64,000 bases of DNA from a bacterium (GTDB lineage Bacteria; Bacillota; Clostridia; Oscillospirales; Oscillospiraceae): the NCBI GenBank assembly GCA_004560375.1, contig SFVC01000010.1, positions 1-64,000 on the forward strand, in the 5' to 3' direction. A program made the translations under genes and the position numbers. The notes under the pieces are model-generated. The model was not told the origin of the DNA, searched no databases, and saw only the letters and a program-made list of their open reading frames with translations. Of the stretch, positions 46,506 through 55,195 are shown piece by piece. Numbering within the stretch: position 1 is the stretch's first letter; each line of letters opens with the position of its first letter.

Positions 46506-47228
46506 ATGGAAAAGGCCATCATCGGCAAGAAGGTGGGTATGACCCAGATCTTCGACGAAGCCGGTAAGGTCATCCCGGTCACCGTCATCCAGGCGGGCCC
46601 CTGCACCGTGGTGCAGAAGAAGACCGAGGAGAAGGACGGATACACCGCCGTCCAGCTGGGATTTGAGGAAGTCCCGGAGAAAAAGCTGTCCAAGCCCGAG
46701 GCCGGGCACAGCAAGAAGGCCGGCAAGTGCCTGCGGGTGCTCAAGGAGTTCAAGCTGGACAACGCCGACCAGCTCAACGTGGGCGACCAGCTCACCGCCA
46801 CCGTGTTCGCCCCCGGCGACCGGGTGGACATCACCGGCATCAGCAAGGGCCACGGCTACCAGGGCGCGGTGAAGCGCTGCGGCGGCCACGTCCAGAAGAA
46901 GTCCCACGGCGGCGGCCCTGTCCACCGCCACTCCGGCTCCATGGGCTCCAGCACCGACCCCTCCCGGATCTTCAAGGGGCACAACGGCGCCGGCCAGATG
47001 GGCAACGAGCAGGTCACCGTCATCAACCTGGACGTGGTGCAGGTGGATGAGGAGCTGGGCGTCATCGCCGTGCGCGGTGCGGTGCCCGGGCCCCGGGGCG
47101 GCGTTGTCGCCCTGCGTACCAGCGTCAAGAAGGTCGCCGAGAAGCACGCCACCGAGGCCGGGCGCGTCAATCCCCAGAAGCAGTCCGCCCGTGTCAACCC
47201 GCAGAAGGCCTCTGCGCGTAACAAGTGA
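46506..47228 (+). CDS. rplC: 50S ribosomal protein L3
   Basis: A 240-residue early-assembly protein near the peptidyl-transferase centre. IIGKKVGMTQIFDEAG opens the family fold, and the central HGYQGAVKRCGGH...GGGPVHRHSGSMGSS loop (about 118-160) is the arm that reaches the catalytic centre. The C-terminus is about 25 residues longer than usual and carries two copies of RVNPQK-x-SAR, so it is a lineage-specific tail. Confidence 0.97.
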   Translation: MEKAIIGKKVGMTQIFDEAGKVIPVTVIQAGPCTVVQKKTEEKDGYTAVQLGFEEVPEKKLSKPEAGHSKKAGKCLRVLKEFKLDNADQLNVGDQLTATVFAPGDRVDITGISKGHGYQGAVKRCGGHVQKKSHGGGPVHRHSGSMGSSTDPSRIFKGHNGAGQMGNEQVTVINLDVVQVDEELGVIAVRGAVPGPRGGVVALRTSVKKVAEKHATEAGRVNPQKQSARVNPQKASARNK

Positions 47229-47246
47229 GAAAGGAGAGAATGACAA

Positions 47247-47861
47247 ATGCCTAAAGCGAACCTTTATAATATGGCCGGTAAGCAGATCGGCGAGGTCGAG
47301 CTCTCCGAGGCCGTGTTCGGCATTGAGCCCAACCAGTCCGTGGTGCACGACGTGGTTAAGAACCACCTGGCCAACTGCCGGCAGGGCACCCAGAGCAGCC
47401 TGACCCGGGCCGAGGTGTCCGGCGGCGGCCGGAAGCCCTGGCGTCAGAAGGGCACCGGCCACGCCCGTCAGGGCTCCACCCGGGCCCCCCAGTGGACCCA
47501 CGGCGGCATTGTGTTCGCCCCCAAGCCCCGCTCCTATCGCTACACCCTCAACAAGAAGGTGCGCCGGCTGGCCCTGAAGTCCGCCCTGAGCGCCAAGGCC
47601 GCCGCCGGCAACGTGCTGGTGGTTGACAAGCTGGAGATGGGCGAGATCAAGACCAAGACCTTCCAGGGCTTCCTGAACGCCGTGGAGTCCAAGAAGGCCG
47701 TCGTCGTCACCAGCGACTCCAACGTGGTGCTGTCCGCCCGGAACATTCCCGGCGTGGTGACCAGCCCCGCCAACCTCATCAACGTCTACGACATCGTCAA
47801 CGCCAACCAGGTCATCATCGACCAGGCCGCGCTGGCCGCCATCGAGGAGGTGTTCGCCTGA
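47247..47861 (+). CDS. rplD: 50S ribosomal protein L4
   Basis: A 204-residue protein with the long rRNA-penetrating loop (RAEVSGGGRKPWRQKGTGHARQG, around 54-76 in outline) that lines the exit tunnel and where macrolide resistance mutations arise; the wild-type residues are present. In proteobacteria L4 is the feedback regulator of this operon. It overlaps rplW by one base (TGATG). Confidence 0.98.
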   Translation: MPKANLYNMAGKQIGEVELSEAVFGIEPNQSVVHDVVKNHLANCRQGTQSSLTRAEVSGGGRKPWRQKGTGHARQGSTRAPQWTHGGIVFAPKPRSYRYTLNKKVRRLALKSALSAKAAAGNVLVVDKLEMGEIKTKTFQGFLNAVESKKAVVVTSDSNVVLSARNIPGVVTSPANLINVYDIVNANQVIIDQAALAAIEEVFA

Positions 47862-48157
47862 TGAAGACCGCATACGACATCATCAAGCGCCCCATCATCA
47901 CCGAGCAGTCCATGGCCGCCGCCGCCGAGAAGAAGTACACCTTCGAGGTGGCCAAGGACGCCAACAAGATCGAGATCGCCAAGGCGTGCGAGGAGATCTT
48001 CGGCGTGAAGGTGGCCAAGGTCAACACCCTGAATATGCAGGGCAAGGCCAAGCGCATGGGCCGCTATCCCGAGGGGCGCCGCCCCCAGTGGAAGAAGGCG
48101 ATGGTCACCCTGACCGCCGATTCCAAGTCCATCGAGTTCTTCGAAGGCATGGTGTAA
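47861..48157 (+). CDS. rplW: 50S ribosomal protein L23
   Basis: A 98-residue tunnel-exit protein, the docking site for trigger factor and SRP. AYDIIKRPIITEQSM and EIFGVKVAKVNTLNMQGKAKRMGR mark the family. The trigger-factor glutamate region (near 18-20) is kept. Start overlaps rplD stop. Confidence 0.97.
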   Translation: MKTAYDIIKRPIITEQSMAAAAEKKYTFEVAKDANKIEIAKACEEIFGVKVAKVNTLNMQGKAKRMGRYPEGRRPQWKKAMVTLTADSKSIEFFEGMV

Positions 48158-48172
48158 GGAGGAGATTGAAAA

Positions 48173-49006
48173 ATGGCTATCAAGACTTATAAGCCCACGA
48201 CGCCCTCCCGCCGCCACATGACCGTGTCCGCCTTCGAGGGCATCGACAAGAAGGCCAAGCCGGAGCGTTCGCTGCTGGAGAGCCTGAAGAAGCACGCCGG
48301 CCGCAACAGCTACGGCCGCATCACCGTCCGCCACCGCGGCGGCGGCAACAAGAAGAAGTACCGCATCATCGACTTCAAGCGGGACAAGGCGGGCAAGGCC
48401 ACCGTGCTGAACCTTCAGTACGACCCCAACCGCTCCGCCAACATCGCCCTGCTCCAGTATGAGGACGGCGAGAAGCGGTATATCCTGGCCCCCGTGGGTC
48501 TGAAGGCCGGCCACACCATCATGACCGGTTCCGGCGCGGACATCCTGCCCGGCAACGCCATGCCCATTGCCGACATACCCGTGGGCGAGACCATCCACTG
48601 CATCGAGCTCTACCCCGGCAAGGGCGCCCAGCTGGTGCGCTCCGCCGGCACCGCCGCCCAGCTGATGGCCAAGGAGAACGGCATGGCTCAGGTGCGCCTG
48701 CCCTCCGGCGAGGTGCGGCTGATCCGGGAGAACTGCATGGCCACCATCGGGCAGGTGGGCAACACCGACTGGGCCAACATCCACATTGGCAAGGCCGGCC
48801 GGAAGCGCCACATGGGCTGGCGGCCCACCGTCCGCGGCTCCGTGATGAACCCCAACGACCACCCCCACGGCGGCGGCGAGGGCAAGAGCCCCGTGGGCCG
48901 TCCCGGCCCGGTGACCCCCTGGGGCAAGCCGGCCCTGGGCTACAAGACCCGCAAGAAGAAGAACCGCACCGACAAGTTCATTGTCCGGCGCCGCAACGGT
49001 AAGTAA
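48173..49006 (+). CDS. rplB: 50S ribosomal protein L2
   Basis: A 277-residue core protein needed for peptidyl transfer. RHRGGGNKKKYRIIDFKR (about 54-71), and the C-terminal MNPNDHPHGGGEGKSPVGRP with the conserved histidine (about 224-243) are present. GGAGG lies before ATG 48173. Confidence 0.98.
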   Translation: MAIKTYKPTTPSRRHMTVSAFEGIDKKAKPERSLLESLKKHAGRNSYGRITVRHRGGGNKKKYRIIDFKRDKAGKATVLNLQYDPNRSANIALLQYEDGEKRYILAPVGLKAGHTIMTGSGADILPGNAMPIADIPVGETIHCIELYPGKGAQLVRSAGTAAQLMAKENGMAQVRLPSGEVRLIRENCMATIGQVGNTDWANIHIGKAGRKRHMGWRPTVRGSVMNPNDHPHGGGEGKSPVGRPGPVTPWGKPALGYKTRKKKNRTDKFIVRRRNGK

Positions 49007-49022
49007 GGAGGGAGAGTAACAA

Positions 49023-49295
49023 ATGAGCAGAAGTATCAAGAAGGGCCCGTTTTGCGCTCCCGAGCTGCTGAAGCGCGTGGACGAGATGAACAAGAAGAAC
49101 GAGAAGAAGGTGCTCAAGACCTGGAGCCGCGCCTCCACCATCTTCCCCTCCTTCGTGGGCCACACCATCGCCGTCCATGACGGCCGCAAGCACGTGCCCG
49201 TCTACGTCACCGAGGACATGGTGGGCCACAAGCTGGGCGAGTTCGCCCCCACCCGCACCTTCAAGGGCCACGCGGGCAGCAAGACCGGCAAGTAA
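49023..49295 (+). CDS. rpsS: 30S ribosomal protein S19
   Basis: A 90-residue 30S head protein forming the subunit bridge with L5. SRSIKKGPF start, TWSRASTIFPSFVGHTIAVHDG and GEFAPTRTFKGHAG are typical. AGGAGGGAG site precedes it. Confidence 0.98.
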   Translation: MSRSIKKGPFCAPELLKRVDEMNKKNEKKVLKTWSRASTIFPSFVGHTIAVHDGRKHVPVYVTEDMVGHKLGEFAPTRTFKGHAGSKTGK

Positions 49296-49310
49296 GGGAG
49301 GAGAGAGAAT

Positions 49311-49643
49311 ATGGAAGCGAAAGCGACAGTGAGATACATCCGTATCTCCCCCCGCAAGGTCAGCATCGTGTGCGACCAGATCCGCGGCAAGAGCGTCAAG
49401 GACGCCGAGGCCATTCTGGCCCTGATCCCCAAGGCCGCCTCCGACCCCCTGGCCAAGCTGGTGCATGCCGCCGCGGCCAACGCGGAGAACAACCACGGCA
49501 TGGATCCCGAGAAGCTGTATGTGGCCGAGGCATTTGCCTGCCCCGGGCCCATCATCAAGCGGTTCCGCCCCGTGTCCAAGGGCCGCGCCCACCACATCAT
49601 GAAGCGCACTTCCCATATGACCATCGTGGTCAAGGAACGCTGA
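49311..49643 (+). CDS. rplV: 50S ribosomal protein L22
   Basis: A 110-residue tunnel protein; RYIRISPRKVSIVCDQIRGKSV and the C-terminal beta-hairpin with RFRPVSKGRAHHIMKRTSH (about 83-101) that narrows the exit tunnel are intact. Confidence 0.98.
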   Translation: MEAKATVRYIRISPRKVSIVCDQIRGKSVKDAEAILALIPKAASDPLAKLVHAAAANAENNHGMDPEKLYVAEAFACPGPIIKRFRPVSKGRAHHIMKRTSHMTIVVKER

Positions 49644-49661
49644 GAAGGAGGTCGAGAGTAA

Positions 49662-50525
49662 ATGGGACAGAAAGTGAATCCCCACGGCCTGCGCGTGGGC
49701 GTCATCAAGGACTGGGACTCCCGCTGGTATGCCCGTGACGAAAAAGTGGGCGACCTCCTGGTTGAGGACTACAATCTCCGCAAGGAGCTGAAGAAGAAGC
49801 TGTACGCCGCCGGCGTGCCCAAGATCGAGATCGAACGCGACAACGCCAAGATCCGCATTTACGTGCACTGCGCCCGCCCCGGCATGGTCATCGGCAAGGG
49901 CGGCGAGGAGATCGAGAAGCTCCGCGTGGAGCTGGAGAAGAAGCTGGGCAAGAGCGTGGCGCTGAACATCGTTGAGGTCAAGAACGTGGACACCAACGCC
50001 CAGCTGGTGGCGGAGAACATCGCCCAGCAGCTGGAGAAGCGCATCGCCTTCCGCCGGGCCATGAAGAACGCCATGGGCCGCGCCATGCGGATGGGCGCTC
50101 TGGGCATCAAGGTTCAGGTGTCCGGCCGCCTCAACGGCGCCGAGATCGCCCGCACCGAGCACTACCACGACGGCACCATCCCTCTGCAGACCATCCGGGC
50201 CGACATCGAGTACGGCTTCGCCGAGGCGGCCACCACCTACGGCCGGCTGGGCGTGAAGGTGTGGATCTACAAGGGCGAGGTGCTCACCCAGACCCTCCGC
50301 ACCACCCCCCGCACCATCGACACCAAGAACTACAAGGAGCGCGAGCAGCGGCCCCGCCGCCGCGACGGAGACCGCAGGGGCGGCTTCAACCGCCAGGGCG
50401 GCGACCGGCGCCAGGGCGGCTTCAACCGCGACCGCCAGGGCGGCCCCCGTCCCGCCGGGAACGGACCCCGTCCCAACAACGGCCCCCGGCCCTCCGCGCC
50501 CGCTAAGGAAGGAGGCGCCCAGTAA
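49662..50525 (+). CDS. rpsC: 30S ribosomal protein S3 with long disordered tail
   Basis: A 287-residue S3, some 65 residues longer than usual. The normal body ends near residue 222 with KGEVLTQTLRTTPRT; KH domain at about 45-110 (RPGMVIGKGGEEIEKL holds the GxxG loop). The extra C-terminus is Arg/Gly/Asn/Pro-rich with GGFNRQGGDRRQGGFNR-type repeats, an RGG-like RNA-binding tail. It ends TAATG, overlapping rplP by one base. Confidence 0.97.
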   Translation: MGQKVNPHGLRVGVIKDWDSRWYARDEKVGDLLVEDYNLRKELKKKLYAAGVPKIEIERDNAKIRIYVHCARPGMVIGKGGEEIEKLRVELEKKLGKSVALNIVEVKNVDTNAQLVAENIAQQLEKRIAFRRAMKNAMGRAMRMGALGIKVQVSGRLNGAEIARTEHYHDGTIPLQTIRADIEYGFAEAATTYGRLGVKVWIYKGEVLTQTLRTTPRTIDTKNYKEREQRPRRRDGDRRGGFNRQGGDRRQGGFNRDRQGGPRPAGNGPRPNNGPRPSAPAKEGGAQ

Positions 50526-50953
50526 TGCTGCTGCCTAAGAGAGTAAAGTACCGCCGCGTTCAGCGCGGCCGCATGACCGGCACCGCCACCCGCGGCAACA
50601 AGGTGTCCTACGGCGAGTGGGGCCTCCAGGCCTGCGAGCCCGCCTGGATCACCGGCAACCAGATCGAGGCCGCCCGTGTGGCCATGACCCGCTACACCAA
50701 GCGCGGCGGCAAGGTCTGGATCAAGGTGTTCCCCGACAAGCCCATCACCAAGAAGGCGCTGGGCACCCGTATGGGTTCCGGTAAGGGCGCCCCCGAGGGC
50801 TGGGTGGCCGTGGTGAAGCCCGGCCGCGTCATGTTCGAGATCGCCGGCGTGACCGAGGAGGTCGCCCGGGAGGCGCTCCGTCTGGCCAGCCACAAGCTGC
50901 CCATCAAGAGCAAAATCGTCAAGAAAGAGACCGAGGAGAAGGGTGGTGAATGA
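50525..50953 (+). CDS. rplP: 50S ribosomal protein L16
   Basis: A 142-residue protein organising the A-site region. MLLPKRVKYRRVQRGRM opening, GTRMGSGKGAPEGWVAVVKPGR (about 79-100 in outline) are intact. Start overlaps rpsC; its TGA overlaps the rpmC start (ATGA). Confidence 0.98.
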   Translation: MLLPKRVKYRRVQRGRMTGTATRGNKVSYGEWGLQACEPAWITGNQIEAARVAMTRYTKRGGKVWIKVFPDKPITKKALGTRMGSGKGAPEGWVAVVKPGRVMFEIAGVTEEVAREALRLASHKLPIKSKIVKKETEEKGGE

Positions 50954-51147
50954 AGATGAAGGCAGTGGAAGTGCGTAAGATGAGCGCCGCCGAGCTGGAC
51001 GCCAAGCTGGTGGAGCTGAAGAAGGATCTGTTCAACCTCCGTCTTCAGCACGCCACCAACCAGCTGGACAACCCCATCCGCATCGCGGAGGTCAAGAAGG
51101 ACATCGCCCGCGTCAAGACCATCCTGCGTGAGCAGCAGGGCCGATAA
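50950..51147 (+). CDS. rpmC: 50S ribosomal protein L29
   Basis: A 65-residue helical hairpin protein near the tunnel exit. KDLFNLRLQHATNQLDN and IARVKTILREQQ are family features. ATG 50950 overlaps rplP; a second ATG two codons later is possible. Confidence 0.95.
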   Translation: MKMKAVEVRKMSAAELDAKLVELKKDLFNLRLQHATNQLDNPIRIAEVKKDIARVKTILREQQGR

Positions 51148-51160
51148 GGAGGAGTAAACG

Positions 51161-51424
51161 ATGAGTGAAGTGAGAACCTCTTCTCGTAAGACCAGAGTCG
51201 GCCTGGTGGTTTCGGATAAGATGGACAAGACCGTTGTGGTCGCCATCGCCGACCGCGTGGCCCACCCTCTGTATAAGAAGATCGTAAAGCGGACCTACAA
51301 GCTGAAGGCCCATGACGAGAACAACCAGTGCGGCGTGGGCGACCGCGTCCGCGTGATGGAGACCCGCCCCCTGTCCAAGGACAAGCGCTGGCGCGTGGTT
51401 GAAATCCTCGAGAAGGCGAAGTAA
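51161..51424 (+). CDS. rpsQ: 30S ribosomal protein S17
   Basis: An 87-residue OB-fold primary binder of 16S rRNA. RKTRVGLVVSDKMDKTVVVA, RVAHPLYKKIVKRT and ETRPLSKDKRWRVV are present. AAGGAGG precedes the ATG. Confidence 0.98.
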   Translation: MSEVRTSSRKTRVGLVVSDKMDKTVVVAIADRVAHPLYKKIVKRTYKLKAHDENNQCGVGDRVRVMETRPLSKDKRWRVVEILEKAK

Positions 51425-51438
51425 AAGGAGGTGCCAGT

Positions 51439-51807
51439 ATGATTCAGGAAGAAACCTATCTGAAGGTGGCCGATAATACCGGCGCCAAAGAGATCAAAAC
51501 CATCCGCGTGCTGGGCGGTTCCCGGCGCCGGTTTGGCAACATCGGCGACGTGGTGGTGGCTTCCGTCCGGAAGGCCGCCCCCGGCGGCCAGGTGAAGAAG
51601 GGCGAGGTGGTCAAGGCCGTCATCGTCCGCTCCGCCCGGGGCGTGCGCCGTCCCGACGGCAGCTACGTCCGGTTCGACGACAACGCCGCCGTCCTCATCC
51701 GCGAGGACAAGAACCCCCGGGGCACCCGTATCTTTGGCCCGGTGGCCCGTGAGCTGCGCGACAAGGATTACATGAAAATCCTGTCTCTGGCTCCCGAAGT
51801 GCTGTAA
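51439..51807 (+). CDS. rplN: 50S ribosomal protein L14
   Basis: A 122-residue beta-barrel that forms the subunit bridge with h14. LKVADNTGAKEIKTIRVLGG and GTRIFGPVARELR are diagnostic. It opens the spc-type segment; no separate promoter is seen before it. Confidence 0.98.
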   Translation: MIQEETYLKVADNTGAKEIKTIRVLGGSRRRFGNIGDVVVASVRKAAPGGQVKKGEVVKAVIVRSARGVRRPDGSYVRFDDNAAVLIREDKNPRGTRIFGPVARELRDKDYMKILSLAPEVL

Positions 51808-51821
51808 GGGGGGAGCGAGGT

Positions 51822-52133
51822 ATGAGTATGAACGTGAAGAAGAACGACACCGTGGTGGTGCTGTCCGGCAAGGACAAGGGCAAGCAGGGCAAGGTGCTGT
51901 CCGTGGATCCCAAGGGCGGCAAGGTGATCGTGGAGAAGGTCAGCGTGGCCCAGCGGCACCAGAAGCCCCGCCAGCAGGGCCAGGAGGGGGGCATCATCTC
52001 CAAGGAGACCCCCATCTACGCCTGCAAGGTGATGACTGTCTGCCCCAAGTGCAACAAGCCCACCCGTCCCGCCTACAAGGTGGAGGGCGGCAAAAAGACC
52101 CGCGTGTGCAAGCACTGCGGCGCCGAGATGTAA
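51822..52133 (+). CDS. rplX: 50S ribosomal protein L24
   Basis: A 103-residue KOW-fold assembly initiator. KKNDTVVVLSGKDKGKQGKV is the KOW motif; the C-terminal part has CPKC and CKHC (about 74-77 and 97-100), giving a zinc-binding pair not present in all L24 proteins. Confidence 0.97.
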   Translation: MSMNVKKNDTVVVLSGKDKGKQGKVLSVDPKGGKVIVEKVSVAQRHQKPRQQGQEGGIISKETPIYACKVMTVCPKCNKPTRPAYKVEGGKKTRVCKHCGAEM

Positions 52134-52150
52134 GGGAGGAGGAGCGTAAC

Positions 52151-52711
52151 ATGGCAGAGAAAAAAGCGCCTAACCTGAAGGCGAAATATCAGGCCGACGT
52201 GGCTCCCGCCCTGATGCAGAAGTTCGGCTACAAGTCCGTGATGCAGATCCCCCGGATCGACAAGATCGTGGTGAACTGCGGCTGCGGCGAGGCCCGGGAT
52301 AACGCCAAGGTGCTGGACAGCGTGGTGCGGGATCTGGCCGCCATCACCGGCCAGAAGCCCATCATCACCAAGGCCAAGAAGTCCGTGGCCAACTTCAAGC
52401 TCCGCGAGGGGATGCCCATCGGCGCCAAGGTCACCCTGCGCCAGGACAAGATGTGGGAGTTCATGGACCGCCTGTTCAACGTGGCCCTGCCCCGCGTCCG
52501 CGACTTCCGGGGCATCAACCCCAACGCCTTCGACGGCCGGGGCAACTACGCCCTGGGCCTGAAGGAGCAGCTGATCTTCCCCGAGATCGAGTATGACAAG
52601 ATCGACAAGATCCGGGGCATGGACGTGGTCATCTGCACCACCGCCAAGACCGACGAGGAGGCCAAGGAGCTGCTGACGCTCCTGGGCGCCCCGTTCCACA
52701 CCAACGGCTGA
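52151..52711 (+). CDS. rplE: 50S ribosomal protein L5
   Basis: A 186-residue protein of the central protuberance that binds 5S rRNA. QIPRIDKIVVNCGCGEA and FRGINPNAFDGRGNYALGLKEQ are conserved. The ATG at 52151 is used because GGGAGGAGG precedes it; the frame upstream belongs to rplX DNA. Confidence 0.97.
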   Translation: MAEKKAPNLKAKYQADVAPALMQKFGYKSVMQIPRIDKIVVNCGCGEARDNAKVLDSVVRDLAAITGQKPIITKAKKSVANFKLREGMPIGAKVTLRQDKMWEFMDRLFNVALPRVRDFRGINPNAFDGRGNYALGLKEQLIFPEIEYDKIDKIRGMDVVICTTAKTDEEAKELLTLLGAPFHTNG

Positions 52712-52730
52712 GAGAGGGAGGAAAACTGCT

Positions 52731-52916
52731 ATGGCCAAGAAGTCCATGATTCTCAAGCAGCAGGCTGAGCCCAAGTTCTCCAGCCGCCGCTACAACCGCT
52801 GCAAGATCTGCGGCCGTCCCCACGGCTACCTGCGTAACTACGGCATCTGCCGTATCTGCTTCCGGGAGCTGGCGTACAAGGGGGAGATCCCCGGGGTCAA
52901 AAAGGCCTCGTGGTAA
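52731..52916 (+). CDS. rpsZ: 30S ribosomal protein S14, zinc type
   Basis: A 61-residue S14 of the short C+ class with the zinc ligands CKIC (24-27) and CRIC (40-43), in RCKICGRPHGYLRNYGICRI. It completes the 30S head. AGGAGG lies before the ATG. Confidence 0.97.
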   Translation: MAKKSMILKQQAEPKFSSRRYNRCKICGRPHGYLRNYGICRICFRELAYKGEIPGVKKASW

Positions 52917-53123
52917 ATTTATGGTAACTCGTCCAAAGGCGGGAGCTTGCTCCCGCCTATGGGCCTGTTATATGGCACTGTCAAAACGTGCCGGATTAAG
53001 AGACCCCCAGCGCGGGAAAAGGCGGACAACAGGTCTGCGGATGATGCCTAACCGTGGATACCTTTCCGTCTGTACCGGTGAAGCGTGTGCACAGCCGGTA
53101 ATCTTAATAGGAGGTAACATCTC
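52917..53123 (+). other. Structured rpsZ-rpsH intergenic region
   Basis: A 207-nt gap within the operon. It holds a perfect hairpin AGGCGGGAGC-TT-GCTCCCGCCT (52937-52958) without a T-run, and GGCAC/GTGCC (52974-52978 with 52988-52992). No gene is supported. It may be an RNA control or processing site for the S8 cistron. Confidence 0.45.
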
Positions 53124-53525
53124 ATGCAAATCACTGACCCCATTGCGGATATGCTCACCCGCATCCGCAACGCGAACAAGGCCAAGCATGACACCGTGGA
53201 TATCCCGGCGTCCAACATGAAGAAGGCCATCGCCCAGATCCTGCTGGACGAGGGCTATATCAAGAATTTCCAGACCATCAACGATGGGACTCAGGGCGTC
53301 ATCCGCATCACCCTGAAGTATATCCAGCCCGGCAAGGAGAAGGCCATCACCGGCCTGAAGCGGGTGTCCAAGCCCGGCCTGCGCGTCTACGCCGGCGCTG
53401 ACGAGCTGCCCCGGGTGCTGCGCGGCCTGGGCATCGCCATCGTTTCCACGTCCAAGGGCGTCATGACCGACAAGAAGGCCCGGGAGGCCCATGTCGGCGG
53501 CGAAGTCCTGGCATTCGTCTGGTAA
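53124..53525 (+). CDS. rpsH: 30S ribosomal protein S8
   Basis: A 133-residue central-domain primary binder. MQITDPIADMLTRIRNA start and the C-terminal GLGIAIVSTSKGVMTDKKAR with the TSKG loop are intact. S8 is the feedback regulator of the spc operon in E. coli. GGAGG precedes ATG 53124. Confidence 0.98.
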   Translation: MQITDPIADMLTRIRNANKAKHDTVDIPASNMKKAIAQILLDEGYIKNFQTINDGTQGVIRITLKYIQPGKEKAITGLKRVSKPGLRVYAGADELPRVLRGLGIAIVSTSKGVMTDKKAREAHVGGEVLAFVW

Positions 53526-53539
53526 GGAGGGTTATAGGA

Positions 53540-54085
53540 ATGTCGAGAATTGGCAGAGCTCCTATCGCCGTCCCCACCGGCGTGGAGATCAAAATTGAGG
53601 ACAACAACGTTGTCACCGTGAAGGGCCCCAAGGGCACCCTCACCCAGCAGTTCCATCCCAATATGACCATCAAGCAGGATGGGGCCGAGCTGCACGTCAC
53701 CCGGCCCAACGACCTGAAGGAGAACCGCTCCCTCCATGGGCTGACCCGCACCTTGCTGCACAACATGGTGGTGGGCGTCACCGACGGCTTCAAAAAGACC
53801 CTGGACGTGAACGGCGTGGGCTTCCGCGTCGCCATGGAGGGGGGCAAGCTGGTGATGAATCTGGGCTTCTCCCATCAGGTGATTATGGAGGTGCCCCAGG
53901 GCCTCACCGTGGAGACCCCCACCCCCAACCAGATCGTGGTTTCCGGCTTCGACAAGCAGCTGGTGGGCCAGTTCGCCGCCGAGATCCGCGAGAAGCGTCC
54001 CCCCGAGCCTTATAAGGGCAAGGGCATCAAGTATTCCGACGAGGTCATCCGCCGCAAGGTTGGTAAGACCGGCGTCAAGAAATAA
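53540..54085 (+). CDS. rplF: 50S ribosomal protein L6
   Basis: A 181-residue protein with two related domains near the GTPase centre. SRIGRAPIAVPTGVEI start, and the C-terminal PPEPYKGKGIKYSDEVIRRK signature are present. Confidence 0.98.
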   Translation: MSRIGRAPIAVPTGVEIKIEDNNVVTVKGPKGTLTQQFHPNMTIKQDGAELHVTRPNDLKENRSLHGLTRTLLHNMVVGVTDGFKKTLDVNGVGFRVAMEGGKLVMNLGFSHQVIMEVPQGLTVETPTPNQIVVSGFDKQLVGQFAAEIREKRPPEPYKGKGIKYSDEVIRRKVGKTGVKK

Positions 54086-54103
54086 TAAGGAGGTGTGCCG
54101 ATT

Positions 54104-54463
54104 ATGATTAACCGTCCCAATACCAAGGCTCAGCGCCTGCATCGTCATAAGCGCGTTCGCGGCAAGGTGTCCGGCACCCCCGAGCGTCCCCGCCTGAACG
54201 TGTTCCGCAGCGGAACCAACATCTACGCCCAGCTCATCGACGACACCAAGGGCGTCACCCTGGTTTCCGCCTCTTCCCTGGAGAAGGGCTTCGAGGGCCC
54301 CGGCAGCAACTGCGAGGCCGCCAAGAAGGTGGGCGAGGCCATCGCCCAGCGCGCCAAGGACAAGGGCATTGAGGCCGTGGTGTTCGACCGCGGCGGCTAC
54401 CTGTACCACGGCCGCGTGAAGGCTCTGGCGGAGGGCGCCCGCGAGGGCGGCCTGCAGTTCTAA
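54104..54463 (+). CDS. rplR: 50S ribosomal protein L18
   Basis: A 119-residue 5S rRNA-binding protein. RLHRHKRVRGKVSGTPERPR and FDRGGYLYHGRVKALAEGAR are family motifs. ATG 54104 is ten bases from AAGGAGG; the GTG three codons earlier is too close to the site. Confidence 0.97.
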   Translation: MINRPNTKAQRLHRHKRVRGKVSGTPERPRLNVFRSGTNIYAQLIDDTKGVTLVSASSLEKGFEGPGSNCEAAKKVGEAIAQRAKDKGIEAVVFDRGGYLYHGRVKALAEGAREGGLQF

Positions 54464-54480
54464 AGGGAGGAGGAAAAAAT

Positions 54481-54981
54481 ATGGCTCGTTTTGAAAGAGA
54501 ACCCAAGGAGTTCGTGGAGAAGCTGGTGTACCTGAACCGCGTCTCCAAGACCGTGAAGGGCGGCCGTGTGGCCAAGTTCTCCGCGCTGATGGTAGTCGGC
54601 GACGAGAAGGGCCGCGTGGGCTATGGCCTGGGCAAGGCCGCCGAGGTGGCCGAGGCCATCCGCAAGGGCATTGAGGATGCCAAGAAGAACATGGTGAACG
54701 TCACCCTGTCCGGCACCACCATTCCCCATGAGGTCATCGGCGAGTTCGGCGCCGGCCGCGTCCTCCTCAAGCCCGCCAGCAAGGGTACCGGCATCATCGC
54801 CGGCGGCCCGGTGCGCGCGGTGATGGAGGCCGCGGGCGTGTCCGACATCCGCGCCAAGTGCCTGCGGACCAACAACCCCCAGAACGTGGTGGCCGCCACC
54901 ATGGAGGGGCTCAAGTCCCTGCGCAGCCCCGCCGAGGTCGCCAGGATCCGCGGCAAGAGCGTGGAAGAAATCTTAGGTTAA
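54481..54981 (+). CDS. rpsE: 30S ribosomal protein S5
   Basis: A 166-residue fidelity protein at the mRNA entry. VYLNRVSKTVKGGRVAKFSAL includes the decoding loop, and GTGIIAGGPVRAVMEAAGV the second domain. AGGGAGGAGG site upstream. Confidence 0.98.
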   Translation: MARFEREPKEFVEKLVYLNRVSKTVKGGRVAKFSALMVVGDEKGRVGYGLGKAAEVAEAIRKGIEDAKKNMVNVTLSGTTIPHEVIGEFGAGRVLLKPASKGTGIIAGGPVRAVMEAAGVSDIRAKCLRTNNPQNVVAATMEGLKSLRSPAEVARIRGKSVEEILG

Positions 54982-54995
54982 GGAGGCTTGCGACA

Positions 54996-55181
54996 ATGGC
55001 TAAAACGATTGAGATCAAGCTGGTCAAGAGCCTGAACGGCCGCCTGGCCAAGCATAAGGCCACCGCCGAGGCCCTGGGCCTGCGAAAGATCGGCGACACC
55101 ACCGTGCAGCCCGACAACGAGGCTACCCGGGGCAAGATCGCCCACATCGGTTACCTGCTCCAGGTGACCGAGAACGCCTAA
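54996..55181 (+). CDS. rpmD: 50S ribosomal protein L30
   Basis: A 61-residue protein; IEIKLVKSLNGRLAKHKATAEALGLRKIGDT in outline is the full family domain. ATG 54996 follows AAGGAGG. Confidence 0.96.
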   Translation: MAKTIEIKLVKSLNGRLAKHKATAEALGLRKIGDTTVQPDNEATRGKIAHIGYLLQVTENA

Positions 55182-55195
55182 TGGAGGTGCTGACC

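Noticed and set aside
52937..52958. Terminator inside the ribosomal superoperon
   Set aside because: The hairpin is perfect but has no T-run and downstream genes have no promoter of their own.
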